Part shown: one piece after another, positions 15,579 through 25,179 of the stretch
Numbering within the stretch: position 1 is the first letter of the stretch
How the letters are laid out: each line of letters starts with the position of its first letter
Assembly (NCBI RefSeq): GCF_022012435.1
Contig: NZ_JAKLUA010000011.1
Span: 124,001 to 188,000 of the forward strand
DNA length: 64,000 bases
Source of the DNA: Bradyrhizobium zhengyangense
GTDB taxonomy: Bacteria; Pseudomonadota; Alphaproteobacteria; Rhizobiales; Xanthobacteraceae
Direction of reading: 5' to 3'
Notes under the pieces: model-generated
Databases searched by the model: none
What the model saw: only the letters and a program-made list of their open reading frames with translations
What the model was told of the DNA's origin: nothing
Translations under genes and position numbers: made by a program

Positions 15579-16403
15579 TTGCGCGAGGAGAGTGCGAAAG
15601 CGACGGCCCAGGCCGCGCGCGTTCTCGATGAGACCGCCGACAAGATAACTTTGTCCGGCGACTACGTCCGATCGGACAGCGGTTCGCCGGTGCTGGATTC
15701 GGATGGCCGGGTGATCGGACTTATGATCGAAGCGACCAACCAGCCGGGCAGCGCGACGCAAGGCATCGCAATTCCGGTGACGCGCTTCGCATCGATCCTC
15801 AGCGGTCCGACCGCGTCACCGATCGCGCGAAAAGCCATTCCGAGCATGGCCGAGCTCGGCGGAACCAGGCCGACGAGCACGGCCGTAGATGCTATCGAAA
15901 TCGCGGTTTCAGGGTGCGTCTTTCTCGGAAAACGTTCGGCTCGGCTCGCCAAAAATACGCCCGACATGCCTTTCGGATTGAGTACTCTGCAGATACTCCT
16001 CGACGCAGATAAGCGTGGATTCTTGATGGGCACGAGGCTTTCCCCGGATATCGCAGTCAACCTCCGATCCGATTGTCCGGTCGTCGAGTCTGGATCCGCC
16101 TACTACTCGCCCGCGCGCGTCCAATTGAAGCCCGGAGACCGGGTGACACTCTCCGAGATATTGCCGTTGAACTACCTCGACGACGTGTTCTTCTGGGCGC
16201 GAGTAACCGCTCGGGGGAGCAACAGTGGTTCGAACGACAGTAACGCGGGCATCGACCCAAGTGCGGCCCCAGCGGACGCCGGCTCGCTTCAAATCGGCGA
16301 ACGTGATGTCTGCGGCAGCGCTTTACTTGGCCTCCTTACCGTCATCGGTCAGCGCCACGCAGGCGTTTGCCCAAGACCGTGGCCGATGCACGAACTCGGG
16401 TAG
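15579..16403 (+). pseudogene. trypsin-like serine protease, C-terminal half
   Basis: The frame carries SGDYVRSDSGSPVLDSDGRVIGLMI, the catalytic-serine region of chymotrypsin-fold proteases (SDSGSPV in place of the common GDSGSPV), then GIAIPVTRF, the last beta strands. The catalytic His and Asp lie in the missing N-terminal half. An extra domain of about 100 residues follows (beta-rich, around LKPGDRVTLSEILPLNYLDD), not recognised. The TTG start at 15579 is only the first available codon. Because the CD-NTase just upstream is also cut, this could be the lost effector of the same CBASS locus (inference). Confidence 0.5.
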
Positions 16404-16808
16404 GAACGCCGCAGCGCAGCACTCGCCGTCATGGCCGCTATCCGCACGTCACGGCGCGCGAGTTTGCCGAATATGTCGCGCGAAGATTATAAACATCCCA
16501 GTACGTCGGGACTGGTATTTTTCGTAGTGGGCGGCGAGGCATATGTATGTACCGGCCAGCGAGGAGGGCCGTTGGGTGAGAGGACTGCCTATGAAGAACC
16601 TTTCATGTAGAGATCGCAGGACCGGCCAAAATACCGGCCAATCGAAACGTTAAAGGTCTAAAATATGCTTTAAAGTCAATGCCTTGAATGAAAGTTCCAG
16701 CGGTCACGAAAGCGCAATCGGAGATCGGCCAATAAATGGGCCAAATTCGGTTGTAATTTGGAAATTCATGCGTAAAATCAGCTAGTTAATTTGCGATAAG
16801 ATCGGCCA
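16404..16808 (+). promoter_or_regulatory. fic upstream region with repeated CGGCCAA boxes
   Basis: 405 bp with no ORF of its own. It contains a perfect 12-bp direct repeat AGATCGGCCAAT at 16722-16733 and 16799-16810, the second copy covering the first two bases of the fic start codon, plus ACCGGCCAA at 16621-16629 and 16633-16641. This is an operator-like layout, fitting repression by the winged-helix C-terminus of the Fic protein (inference). Confidence 0.5.
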
Positions 16809-18002
16809 ATGGCGATAGAAACACCCCAGCGCATTGAGCCGGCGCGGCTTGAGGAAACGTCCGAGGCCATCGCGGATGTGGTTGCCGACCTGTCGGCAGC
16901 CTCGGCCAGGCTCGGTGTCGGGCTTCATCAGCGCACAGCTGCGAACCTTGCCAACTTGGTGCGGCTGATGAACACCTACTACAGCAACCTCATCGAGGGC
17001 CATAACACGCGGCCAAAGGACATTGCTCGCGCGCTCGAGGGGGAGCTTGACCAAGACGAGGGCCGTCGCAACCTTCAGCTGGAGGCCGCGGCACATGTAC
17101 GCGTGCAGACGGAGATCGATCGCCTTACCGCCGACAGCGAGCTCGGTGAGCCGGCCTCAGTGGAGTTTATCAAGTGGTTGCATCGTGAATTCTATCGAGG
17201 GGCGCCGGGCGATATGCTCCAAATCCGCGGCAACGACACGACCTTTATGATGGTGCCCGGCGAATGGCGGTCGAAGCCTGAGCATGATGTTGCGATAGGC
17301 CGTCACGTTCCGCCATCTAGCGAGCGTGTTGACGACTTTATGCGCTATTTCGAGCAACGCTACGCCTTCAGGCCGCTGAAAACAGCCGGCCGAATCATGG
17401 CGATCCCTGCGGCGCATCACCGCTTCAACTACATCCATCCGTTTCCTGACGGAAACGGCCGCGTTAGCCGCTTGATGAGCCACGCTATGGCCCAGCTGGC
17501 CGGCATCGGTTCACACGGGTTATGGTCGATTTCGCGCGGCCTCGCCCGAGGCCTCAAATCGCCGAGCGAGTACAAGCGCATGATGGATATGGCGGACTCG
17601 TCACGACAGGGAGACCTCGACGGACGGGGCAATCTTTCGCTGAAGGCGCTCAACGAGTTTGTTCTATGGTTTCTCCAGGTCTGTCTTGATCAGGTGAAGT
17701 TCATGGACGGGCTGTTTGAGCTTGATAACCTAGGCTCGCGCTTAAACACCTATGTCGAACGCAGCGACACGCTCAAGCCAGAAGCAAAGCGCCTCCTCGA
17801 AGAGGCGCTGGTTCGCGGGCAGTTCGAGCGTGGTGACGTCGCCCGGATAACGGGTTTGCCTGAGCGCACCGCGCGTCGCGTGCTTGCTGACGTGCTTGCC
17901 GACGGCGTGCTCGGATCAGACACGCCCAAGGGCGCGGTATCGCTCCGCTTTCCGGTTGAGGCCTTGGATGTGCTGTTTCCGCGATTGTTCCCGGAAACGT
18001 GA
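16809..18002 (+). CDS. Fic family protein (class II, C-terminal HTH)
   Basis: Fic-domain AMPylase-type enzyme (transfers AMP or another nucleotide moiety to a target protein). Seen: inhibitory helix motif SNLIEG (S/T-x3-E-G) near residues 59-64, N-terminal to the Fic core, so class II; Fic core with IHPFPDGNGRVSRLM at residues 209-223, the complete HxFxDGNGRxxR active site; and a C-terminal winged-helix-like segment FERGDVARITGLPERTARRVL (residues 340-360). 397 residues, complete. The start codon lies inside an upstream repeat, suggesting autoregulation through the C-terminal HTH. Activity is inferred from intact motifs. Confidence 0.9.
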   Translation: MAIETPQRIEPARLEETSEAIADVVADLSAASARLGVGLHQRTAANLANLVRLMNTYYSNLIEGHNTRPKDIARALEGELDQDEGRRNLQLEAAAHVRVQTEIDRLTADSELGEPASVEFIKWLHREFYRGAPGDMLQIRGNDTTFMMVPGEWRSKPEHDVAIGRHVPPSSERVDDFMRYFEQRYAFRPLKTAGRIMAIPAAHHRFNYIHPFPDGNGRVSRLMSHAMAQLAGIGSHGLWSISRGLARGLKSPSEYKRMMDMADSSRQGDLDGRGNLSLKALNEFVLWFLQVCLDQVKFMDGLFELDNLGSRLNTYVERSDTLKPEAKRLLEEALVRGQFERGDVARITGLPERTARRVLADVLADGVLGSDTPKGAVSLRFPVEALDVLFPRLFPET

Positions 18003-18049
18003 TTGCGGGAGTGAGTGGTAGGAGACTCGTTACGCCCCTGAGCGCGCCC

Positions 18050-18435
18050 AGACACCCGTAATGCCGCGGGAGCGCAGGAAACATGTCGCGCGCCATGGAA
18101 AACTGCCCCCTCACAGCGACATCGACATTCCGGTTCGGGTGGATCAGCCAGCAAGGGCGAGAGTCGTCGTCACGTATCGTTATCAGGTGCTCCTGCTTTC
18201 CAAATTGCTGAAATCCCAGATTGAACAAGACGCGCAACCTGTTCGGCCGCGCGCCTTGGCTATGCAAGTTTTCGCCAGTCGGAAATCGCCGGCATGTGAT
18301 GACGTGCCAATTCGTGACCAAATAGAAACGTCCGTTTCGGCTCCAAATAAAACCCATGGCAATGTCCAGGCTCTCTTCATTGAAGAGCTGTTCGAGCGGC
18401 ACGACAGCCAGCGAGTAACGATCAATTCGGGTCAT
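18050..18435 (-). pseudogene. trypsin-like protease, N-terminal half
   Basis: Starts at ATG 18435. FIWSRNGRFYLVTNWHV carries the catalytic His (TNWHV) and NRNVDVAV the catalytic Asp of a chymotrypsin-fold protease. Recognisable homology ends near 18050; beyond that the frame runs antisense into fic. The serine half is absent. It is probably not the missing half of the 15579 protease, which has a different style of active-site loop. Dead fragment. Confidence 0.5.
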
Positions 18436-18612
18436 CGGAACCTCGGTGAATTAGCTTGCGTGACGGATTCCTCATGACACTATCTTAGGGTGCGGGCGTG
18501 CGATCCATCAGCCCGCTCGGGAACAAAATCCAGCGTGTTTCGACCTACCTGCTTGATGAATTTAGCAGCTAACCTGCTGATTTTGCTTGGCAAGCATGCT
18601 AAGTATTGCAGG

Positions 18613-18642
18613 CTGTCAGAAATCACTATCTATTTCTGACAG
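18613..18642 (+). promoter_or_regulatory. inverted-repeat operator upstream of abiEi-1
   Basis: Perfect palindrome CTGTCAGAAAT (18613-18623), 8-bp spacer, ATTTCTGACAG (18632-18642), ending 14 bp before the antitoxin start and abutting its GGAGGAGG site. AbiEi-type antitoxins are known to autorepress by binding inverted repeats, so this is the probable operator. Confidence 0.7.
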
Positions 18643-18656
18643 ATAGGAGGAGGGGC

Positions 18657-19256
18657 ATGCAGACCGTAGCTGAGCGCATTCTGGAATATGCCCGAACATT
18701 GCCCGAAGGCGCCTTGATTGGTGCTAAGGATGCTTTGCATTTGGGGAGCCGTGCAGCGGTCGATCAAGCTCTGAAAAGGCTTTCTGAGCGCAACGAGCTG
18801 ATGCGCCTTGCTCATGGGTTCTACGTCCTGCCGGTCAAAACCCGGTTCGGTGTACGCGCACCGCAAGCGGAGAAAGTCGTCCAAGCGCTCGCTGCCACGC
18901 GTGCCGAAACAATCGTCCCGCACGGGGCAGCAGCTGCAAACGCACTTGGTCTTACGACCCAGGTGCCAACGAAACTCGTCTATCTGACGTCTGGTCCTGA
19001 CCGGGAGCTTAAGCTCGGCGCACAAACCGTTGAGGTGAAGCATGCGCCAGAATGGATGCTGTTTCCGGCAAAGCCGGCTGCCGGGCAAGCCATTCGCGCC
19101 TTGGAATGGCTCGGCAAACGGCAAGCGAACGATGCGCTGCGGGTCCTTAAGCAGAAATTGTCGGCGGAAACGTTGCAAGACCTCATCGCCGTGCGCCCCG
19201 CTCTGCCTGCGTGGATGTCAAAATCGATCAGCCAATCGCTGCTAAGCTATGGCTGA
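18657..19256 (+). CDS. AbiEi-type antitoxin (DUF6088), system 1
   Basis: Antitoxin and autorepressor of an AbiE type IV toxin-antitoxin pair. Seen: N-terminal winged helix with SRAAVDQALKRLSERNELMRLAHGFYVLP, then the AbiEi C-terminal domain (TIVPHGAAAANALGLTTQVPTKLVYLTSGPDRELKLG). ATG 18657 is chosen for its strong GGAGGAGG site. The stop overlaps the toxin start (ATGGCTGA), normal for coupled pairs. About 199 residues, complete. Confidence 0.87.
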   Translation: MQTVAERILEYARTLPEGALIGAKDALHLGSRAAVDQALKRLSERNELMRLAHGFYVLPVKTRFGVRAPQAEKVVQALAATRAETIVPHGAAAANALGLTTQVPTKLVYLTSGPDRELKLGAQTVEVKHAPEWMLFPAKPAAGQAIRALEWLGKRQANDALRVLKQKLSAETLQDLIAVRPALPAWMSKSISQSLLSYG

Positions 19257-20255
19257 ATCCTTTCTGACGTTTTCTGCCGAAGATCGGCTTGAGGCACTTG
19301 GCGTTGCTGCCACCGCCTCAGCCGACCCATTCATTTGCTTGAAAAAGATAGTTGGGTCGTATGGGCCTTGCAGGGCCTGTTTGAAACGAAGCTCGGCGAA
19401 CATCTCGTTTTCAAGGGCGGCACCTCGCTCTCAAAAGGTTATGGCATCATCCAGCGCTTCTCCGAAGATATCGATCTCACCTACGACGTTCGTCAGATCA
19501 TTCCCGAACTCGCCAAAGGCGATCACCCGATACCCGAGACACGCGCCCAAGCCGACAAATGGACGAAGGCTGCGCGCGAAAAGTTAGTCGTGTGGGTCAA
19601 AGATGAAGCCCTGCCGGTTCTACAGCAACATGCCGCGGCGACGGGTGTGAATGTAAAATTCCGCGTCGATGCGGATGTGATCTATATCGACTATCACCAA
19701 GTCTCCGAAGGTTCCGAATATGTAGCGCCGTCCGTCAAACTCGAATTCGGTGCTCGATCAACCGGCGAGCCGGCCGAGATACGCCAGGTCACATGCGACG
19801 CAGCATCTTATCTGCCGGAATTATCGTTTTCGGCAGCGGCGCCCAAGATCATGCTGCCTCAGCGCACCTTCTGGGAGAAAGCCACCGCCGTCCACGTCCT
19901 TTGCGCCCAAGGCATCAAAGGCGATCGCATCTCCCGCCATTGGCATGACCTTGTGAAGCTTGATGATGCTGGCTATGCCAAGGCTGCATTCGACGATCAG
20001 GATCTCGCAAACGAAGTCGCCGACTGGAAAAGCAAATTCTTTCGCACAAAAGATCGGGACGGCAACGTGATTGACTATCATGCCGCCGTTTCCGGCAAAC
20101 TCCAGCTCGTCCCTGACGGTGAAATGCGCAAAGAACTTGAGGCCGACTATCAGAAGATGGTCGATGCCGGTTTGCTTCTCGGCGACGCCATGCCTTTTGC
20201 CGGTCTGATGATGCGCTGCGCAGATTTGCAGAAGCGTGCCAACGAGCGACATTGA
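19249..20255 (+). pseudogene. AbiEii-type nucleotidyltransferase toxin 1, frameshifted
   Basis: AbiEii/AbiGii toxins are nucleotidyltransferases that modify tRNA or other targets. Seen: native start MAESFLTFSAEDRLEALGVAA at 19249 in one frame; from 19329 the rest (PIHLLEKDSWVVWALQGLF, FKGGTSLSKGYGIIQRFSEDIDLTYD with the GGTS and DxD motifs, and LPQRTFWEKATAVHVL) in another. A single C lost from the CCC run at about 19325-19327 (GACCCA for GACCCCA) explains the break. A TTG at 19335 could still start a 306-residue, nearly complete protein. Either a mutation or a sequencing error. Confidence 0.82.
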
Positions 20256-20306
20256 TGCGCCGCCGCCCTGTCCATCGTCGGCTATGTTCATTCAATCGCC
20301 TTTCGC

Positions 20307-21053
20307 ATGATCACATCGAGAACCCCCTCAAGCTGGCAAGATCTTCAGGAACAGTCCGCACGCATCTTGGCGGAATGCGGGTTTGCCGTCGAAATCGAAA
20401 AAAAGGTGAAGCTTGTTCGTGGCCAAGCGGAAATCGACGTCTATGCCGAGGAAACTCTGAAAGGACGAAAATACATCATCCTTTGTGGGTGCAAGCATTG
20501 GAGGGCCGCCGTTCCCCAAACCGTGGTTCATTCCTTTCGCAGCGTGATGACGGATGTCGGCGCCCACAAGGGCTACATCATCTCGAGTTCGGGCTTTCAG
20601 TCGGGAGCCCGCGATGCCGCGCAGATGACAAATGTCGAGTTGGTCACCTGGGATCAGTTTCAGAACGCGTTCGAGCCGAGTTGGCTCGAAAATTGTTTCA
20701 CTCCGGTGATCACAGCGAAGCTCGATCCGCTGATGGGCTTTTCCGAGCCGTTCCTGCCGCCCTCGTTTCCCCATTGGCCTGAGGCCGATCAAAACGAATA
20801 TCTTCAATTGAAGGATGAGCTCGATCCCCTCGGCTGGTTCGCGATGTCGATGGCTACTTATTCGAGGATTCTCCGCCATAGCAGTTATCCACCGCTGCCG
20901 CTCAAGAATATTCCCGATCCCACCGAGAAGTATAAGGGGCTTCCCACGGATATCATGAGCGCCGTGGGTTATCGCGATCTTCTCGACGCCACACTTCACC
21001 ATGGAGAAGCGGCGATTGCGAAATTCCGCGCGGTCAGAGATCGCAACAAGTAA
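20307..21053 (+). CDS. Mrr-like restriction endonuclease family protein
   Basis: Probable PD-(D/E)XK nuclease. Seen: SWQDLQEQSARILAECGFAVEIEKKVKLVRGQAEIDVYAEE with the conserved ExD, then KYIILCGCKHWRAAVP, where the usual I-E-C-K is replaced by C-G-C-K, keeping the lysine but not the glutamate; then HKGYIISSSGFQSGA, the Mrr_cat-like third motif. The C-terminal 120 residues are not recognised. 248 residues, ATG 20307. It lies 52 bp after the AbiE toxin. Loss of the glutamate may mean altered activity. Confidence 0.65.
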   Translation: MITSRTPSSWQDLQEQSARILAECGFAVEIEKKVKLVRGQAEIDVYAEETLKGRKYIILCGCKHWRAAVPQTVVHSFRSVMTDVGAHKGYIISSSGFQSGARDAAQMTNVELVTWDQFQNAFEPSWLENCFTPVITAKLDPLMGFSEPFLPPSFPHWPEADQNEYLQLKDELDPLGWFAMSMATYSRILRHSSYPPLPLKNIPDPTEKYKGLPTDIMSAVGYRDLLDATLHHGEAAIAKFRAVRDRNK

Positions 21054-21182
21054 GCCAGCATTGAACCATCTGTCGAACAGTTGAAGCAGTGTCGGTCTCC
21101 GACTGATCAGACCGACTTCAGCTTAGCGACACGCATGTAGCGGGTATAGCTGCGGGTACCCGCTGGTTGCGAGTTCGAGTTT

Positions 21183-23167
21183 GTGACAAGCGAAGGAACG
21201 ACGGTAAAGGCGGGTGCGGGCAATAGCTTGAGCAATCGCCTTGCAGTCTTCAATGAAGATTTCATCGACCTGAATCTGCAATGGTCGGCTGGTCGGGCCA
21301 AACCCGTCTTCTACATCGGCCGAGAACAGGCCGAGTTAGCCGCCGAGCTTGCAAAGAAGGAGGCAGCGCTACCGGTTGCCAACGAACGCAAGATCGCGGC
21401 AGAAGCGCTCTTTCGCGCAAAGGAGCAACAGCTAGCAAACTTCAAGCGTGCGCATGCTCGTACAGTCTCAACAGAGCTGCGGCAGGGAAGCCGATCGCGG
21501 TTCTTGCAGAACACGGTCGCGTCCCACACCGAATCGTCCGCAGACAAGCCGACGAACCAGCGAAACAGCAGGTTGTAGTCAAGCTGCTCCATCATGCCGT
21601 TCCGACCGCACCGTGTAGAACGCCTGCAGCAACAGCGCTCGCAACAGCCGCTCCGGAGGGATCGATGGCCGTCCTTCGCGGGCATACAGCCGATCAAACG
21701 ACCGCGACAAATCCTTCAGCGCCGCATCAACGAGTTCCCGGATCGCTCGCAGCGGATGGTCCGCCGGGATCCGGGTCTCCAGCCGCACGTAGCTAAAAAG
21801 GCGTTCCGCATGCTCATCTTCGCCGCGCATCCCGTTCCTCAATCGAAAGGAATCAACCGCATGCACAGAATCACACTCCAGCCGCCTCACGAAACGACTT
21901 TTTCAGCAGCCTGCTAGAAGCGGTCGAGACAGTTCTCAGTCCGGCGGTTGCCGCCATCGACGCAAAGTTAGCCCGACCGACAATTGCGCTACGGGAGGAA
22001 CTGGCGTGGAACGACGACGAGACGATCGCCGTGACGTTGGGCTTGGTAAACGCCTGGGTGGGCACGCTCAACGCTGCCATCAAGCAGCACAACGAGACCT
22101 TCGCGCAATTCACCCAACGGCAGGATGAAGCCCGTCTTGCTCTGAGGCGCCACCATTTGGCTGACAAATCCCAGGAGTTTCAGAACGCGTGCGACGCGGT
22201 GAGCGAAGCCAAAACGGACGTTGATGCTAGGACGCTCAGTTACAATCAACTTCAAGAGCAAGCCACGGACTTGCGATCTCGGATCAAAGAGCACGGTCAG
22301 GCTGCGGAGAAAATCAATCGCTTGATCGAGGCCTACCTTGGCCACAAGGAACTTTCTATTGCAAGCGTAGAAAAAGGCTATGAAATCCACCGTCGCGGTA
22401 GGCCGATAGACAGCAGTCCTAGCGAAGGGGAGAAGACGGCGATCGCACTCTGCTATTTCCTTTCAAGGCTTGAGGCTGAAGGGCGTTCGATCAAGGACCG
22501 TATCCTCGTCGTGGATGATCCGATTTCTAGCCTGGACAGCAGAGCGTTGAACTAAGCGTGTTCCCTTCTTTTAAGTCGGCTTGGGAATGCAGCTCAGGTG
22601 TTCGTTTTGACACACAACCAAAACTGCATGAACGAGTTCAAGAAAGCCTGGAAGGGTTTCCACAAACCTCGCAACGAAGCGACCCCGCCTACGGCAAGCC
22701 TCCTGTTTTTAGATGTCAAAATTCCAAAAGGGCTGGACGGACGCTCAACAGCTATTGTTGAGATGTCAAAGCTGCTCCGTGAGGATGAGTCTGAATACCA
22801 CTACTTGGTGGATCACGTCCTGAAGTTCAACGCCAGCGCAGATCCAGACTACGAATACGCCTACATGATGCCGAATGTACTTCGGCGAGTGCTCGACGTT
22901 TTCTTAGCGTTCCGGTGCCCGGGAAGTGCAGGTTTCGCTTCGAAGATGGGCCAGTTGCGAAAAGATCATGCTACGCTCGACGGCGAGCGCCTGGCCGCGC
23001 TGGAACGTCTCGTGCAACTGGAATCGCACTCCGATAACATCGATGACCTAATCGGGTTTTCCTCTATGACGCTGGAGGAGAGTAAGGCTGCCACGGCGGC
23101 CTTGATCGCGATGATGGAGGCCGTAGACCCTACCCATCTGGCTGGGCTGCAACGACTATGCCGATGA
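21183..23167 (+). pseudogene. AAA family ATPase (AAA_13-like), broken by IS5
   Basis: Remnant of a coiled-coil ATPase of the AAA_13/RloC-like group, many of which act in phage defence. Seen: 21204-21480 FNEDFIDLNLQWSAGRAKPVFYIG (past the Walker A, which is missing), then an IS5 fragment, then from 21914 LEAVETVLSPAVAAIDAKLA, a coiled coil, the ABC-type signature PSEGEKTAIALCYFL, Walker B RILVVDDPISSLDSRALN, and after an in-frame TAA (22553-22555, probably once Tyr) AQVFVLTHNQNCMNEFKKAW and MMPNVLRRVLDVFLAFR. Dead by 5' truncation, insertion and nonsense. Confidence 0.72.
21490..21914 (-). mobile_element. IS5-family transposase N-terminal remnant
   Basis: Minus-strand start MRGEDEHAERLFSYVRLE at 21830, GRPSIPPERLLRALLLQAFYTVRSER, then, after a frame change near 21595, MEQLDYNLLFRWFVGLSADDSVWDATVFCKNRDRL, the N-terminal domain of IS5-type (IS1182/ISL2-like) transposases. 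The right end AGGCTGCTGAAAAAGTCG (reverse strand, to about 21914) matches the common terminus of such elements. Everything after NRDRL is missing. Confidence 0.7.
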
Positions 23168-23482
23168 ACCCTTGTCGCAGTTCCAACCCGGCGCAAAGAA
23201 CACAGCTATGCTAAAGTGGTCCAGTTCGGAGGCAAGGACCTTGTTGCCTGGCCGACTAGACCACGACGGCTGGTGAGCAGATCGTGCTGACGGCGAACGA
23301 AGTAAGGGCACGCGCAGAATCCACTGCACGACTGCGTGCTGTTTGTCCTTCACGGTATCACCTTGGGCCGACGCAAGAAATCAGGGGGAAAGATCGACTT
23401 GCAGCGTCCGTGGAAGCCAGAGAACGACCGTTTGAAGCCGGTCACCTTTATCTATCGTCGCAACAGCTGATCGTTTTCCGCT
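23168..23482 (+). other. gene-free spacer
   Basis: 315 bp between the dead AAA ATPase and the DUF2130 gene. Only short frames with no recognised family and no clear repeat or terminator. Confidence 0.4.
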
Positions 23483-24859
23483 TTAGTATTCGCCATCAAT
23501 GGCGATCGAGCCCAATCGCTGGATGCAGCGCAAAGAGGGTAGGGGACGGATCACCCAGTTTTCCGTTCGGCCTCGACAGCGTTCTACAACAGCGGAGCAT
23601 CTAGGCTGGGAATCTCCGGCATGGCCTTGCCGGCAATTGCCTGCAGGTCGCCGACCATGCCCACGGTCGAATCGATGACGGCCAGGATTTGGGTTTCCCG
23701 CTTGGCCCATTGGCCGGCCCATAAACTTGCGCTCCTTGTCGAGATCCTCGCGCATATCGTTGAATTTCTCAACGACAGCTTCGACCCGCTGTCGAAACTT
23801 CGTGCCTGTCAGGTAGTGATAGACCTGCTCCATCTTGGTCTGCTGGCCCTGCTGAACGAGGCGTGAGCTGCTCACGTCGATCAGACCCTGGCGGAGCGCC
23901 ACGGCGACCGGCAATGCGCAACGCGGATGAGCCACCCATACGCCGTCGACGAGGTCAAATTGCTCGATTTGTTTCGGCAGCGCGTGGGAGATGATCAGAG
24001 CGACGTCGGCGCCGGAACGGCGCTGGTCGTCACGTAATTTGGCGAGCCACACGTCACTCCATGCCTTGGTGCGTTTAGTTTCCCAAAGGATGATGCCGGC
24101 AGATTGGCCGATAGCACCATTTACTTGCTGAATTACGTCCGCCCCGAGCTCACCTTTTCCCACCGGCTCAATCGAATCTGTCGGAAAGCGTCCGCGCAGA
24201 AGATCTTCGAGCTCGAGTTCGAGCACTTCCCCTTGGGATTGCTGTGATCCCTGCTCGGCCTTTCGCTTAAGTTCCTCGATCGTGCGCGTCATCGACTCGA
24301 TGGTCTGGTCTTTCTCGGCAACGCGCAAGCGCGCAGCCTCGTCGGCTTCGTGCCTGGCCTTGATCTGGATTTCGCTGATTGAGGCCTGCACGCGCTTCTC
24401 TATTGTCAGGTCGAGTTCGCGCTTTTCCTCTTCGAGTGCGCGCTGCTGTCGCATCAGTTCGGCTTGCTGTTTTTGGGCCTCGGCAAGCTTTGCGTTGTTG
24501 GTAAGCAGGTTGGCTCGCAGCTCCGCAGCTTCCGCTTCCTTCGCCTGCAGCTCGGCGGCGGCCGCCTCTCGCGCCTTCTTGCTTTCGGCCGCGACCAACT
24601 GGGCACGTTCGGCGGTCAATCGCTTCGCAACGTGATCCTCGATTTGCTCGCGGTCCTTAGCGACCTGCTCGCGTTCCAGCCGCAGTGCCTCTGTCTTACG
24701 CTCCATCTCTGCATCTTTGCTGGCCAGCTGCTGTTGAAAGCGCTGACGGGTTTCAGCGAGGAGGGGAGCGGCCAATGACTCCGTCAGACGGATCTCGTGA
24801 TTGCAGTTGGGGCAATGTAGGGTCGCCTCGTGCGAAGCGCCGGTTGCTTTGAAACTCAT
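23483..24859 (-). pseudogene. DUF2130 domain protein, copy A (frameshifted)
   Basis: DUF2130 proteins have a long coiled coil and a C-terminal nuclease-like domain of unknown role. Seen: zinc-ribbon-like CPNCNHEI near residue 18; an alanine/glutamate-rich coiled coil, residues 35-215; then GKGELGADVIQQVN, GIILWETKRTKAWSDVWLAKLRDDQRRSGADVALIIS (a PD-(D/E)XK-like D...ExK pattern) and TGTKFRQRVEAVVEKF. Relative to copy B at 51669, one extra G in ATTGGCCGG near 23712 shifts the last 60 codons; without it the protein would end IPSLDAPLL at 23584. Coding start 24859. Confidence 0.8.
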
Positions 24860-24990
24860 GAATTCCCCATCATCGTTGCAACCGGATTCAACATGATCTG
24901 TGCGTGATTGCGATGTCGCTCGACTTCATGTCCACATACGCGTCGTCGATTTCGACCTTGGCCGGCGGGTTTTCCACCGACACGTCGATC
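23584..24990 (-). repeat. 1.4-kb duplicated segment, copy A
   Basis: Near-identical to 51690-53105 over the whole DUF2130 gene plus about 120 bp upstream, same orientation. Differences are scattered substitutions, a six-base insertion near the start codon in copy B, and the extra G at 23712 in copy A. Confidence 0.8.
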
Positions 24991-25097
24991 TACCCGAACG
25001 CGTGCACGAGCAGCCTCGCACGAATGTAGTCCAGAATAGAACAAAATAGGAACGCGCGTCAACTTTGGATCCCGAGGTGAGTTTGTATGACGACGAT

Positions 25098-25179
25098 TTT
25101 ACTTAGTCTGGCCATGGGAAATGGATAGAACTTAAACCTTGGATATAGTTTGAATATGCGCTAGTTTACTTAGTATGGC
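25098..25179 (+). promoter_or_regulatory. direct-repeat operator of abiE system 2
   Basis: TTTACTTAGTCTGGC at 25098-25112 and TTTACTTAGTATGGC at 25165-25179, 67 bp apart; the second covers the AbiEi start codon (25175). The second box is also conserved upstream of the AbiEi scrap at 53315. Probable autoregulatory sites. Confidence 0.5.

Noticed and set aside
15579..18435. The two half proteases as one gene split by an inversion
   Set aside because: The serine-side and His/Asp-side halves look like different trypsin-like subgroups and no inverted repeat joins them.
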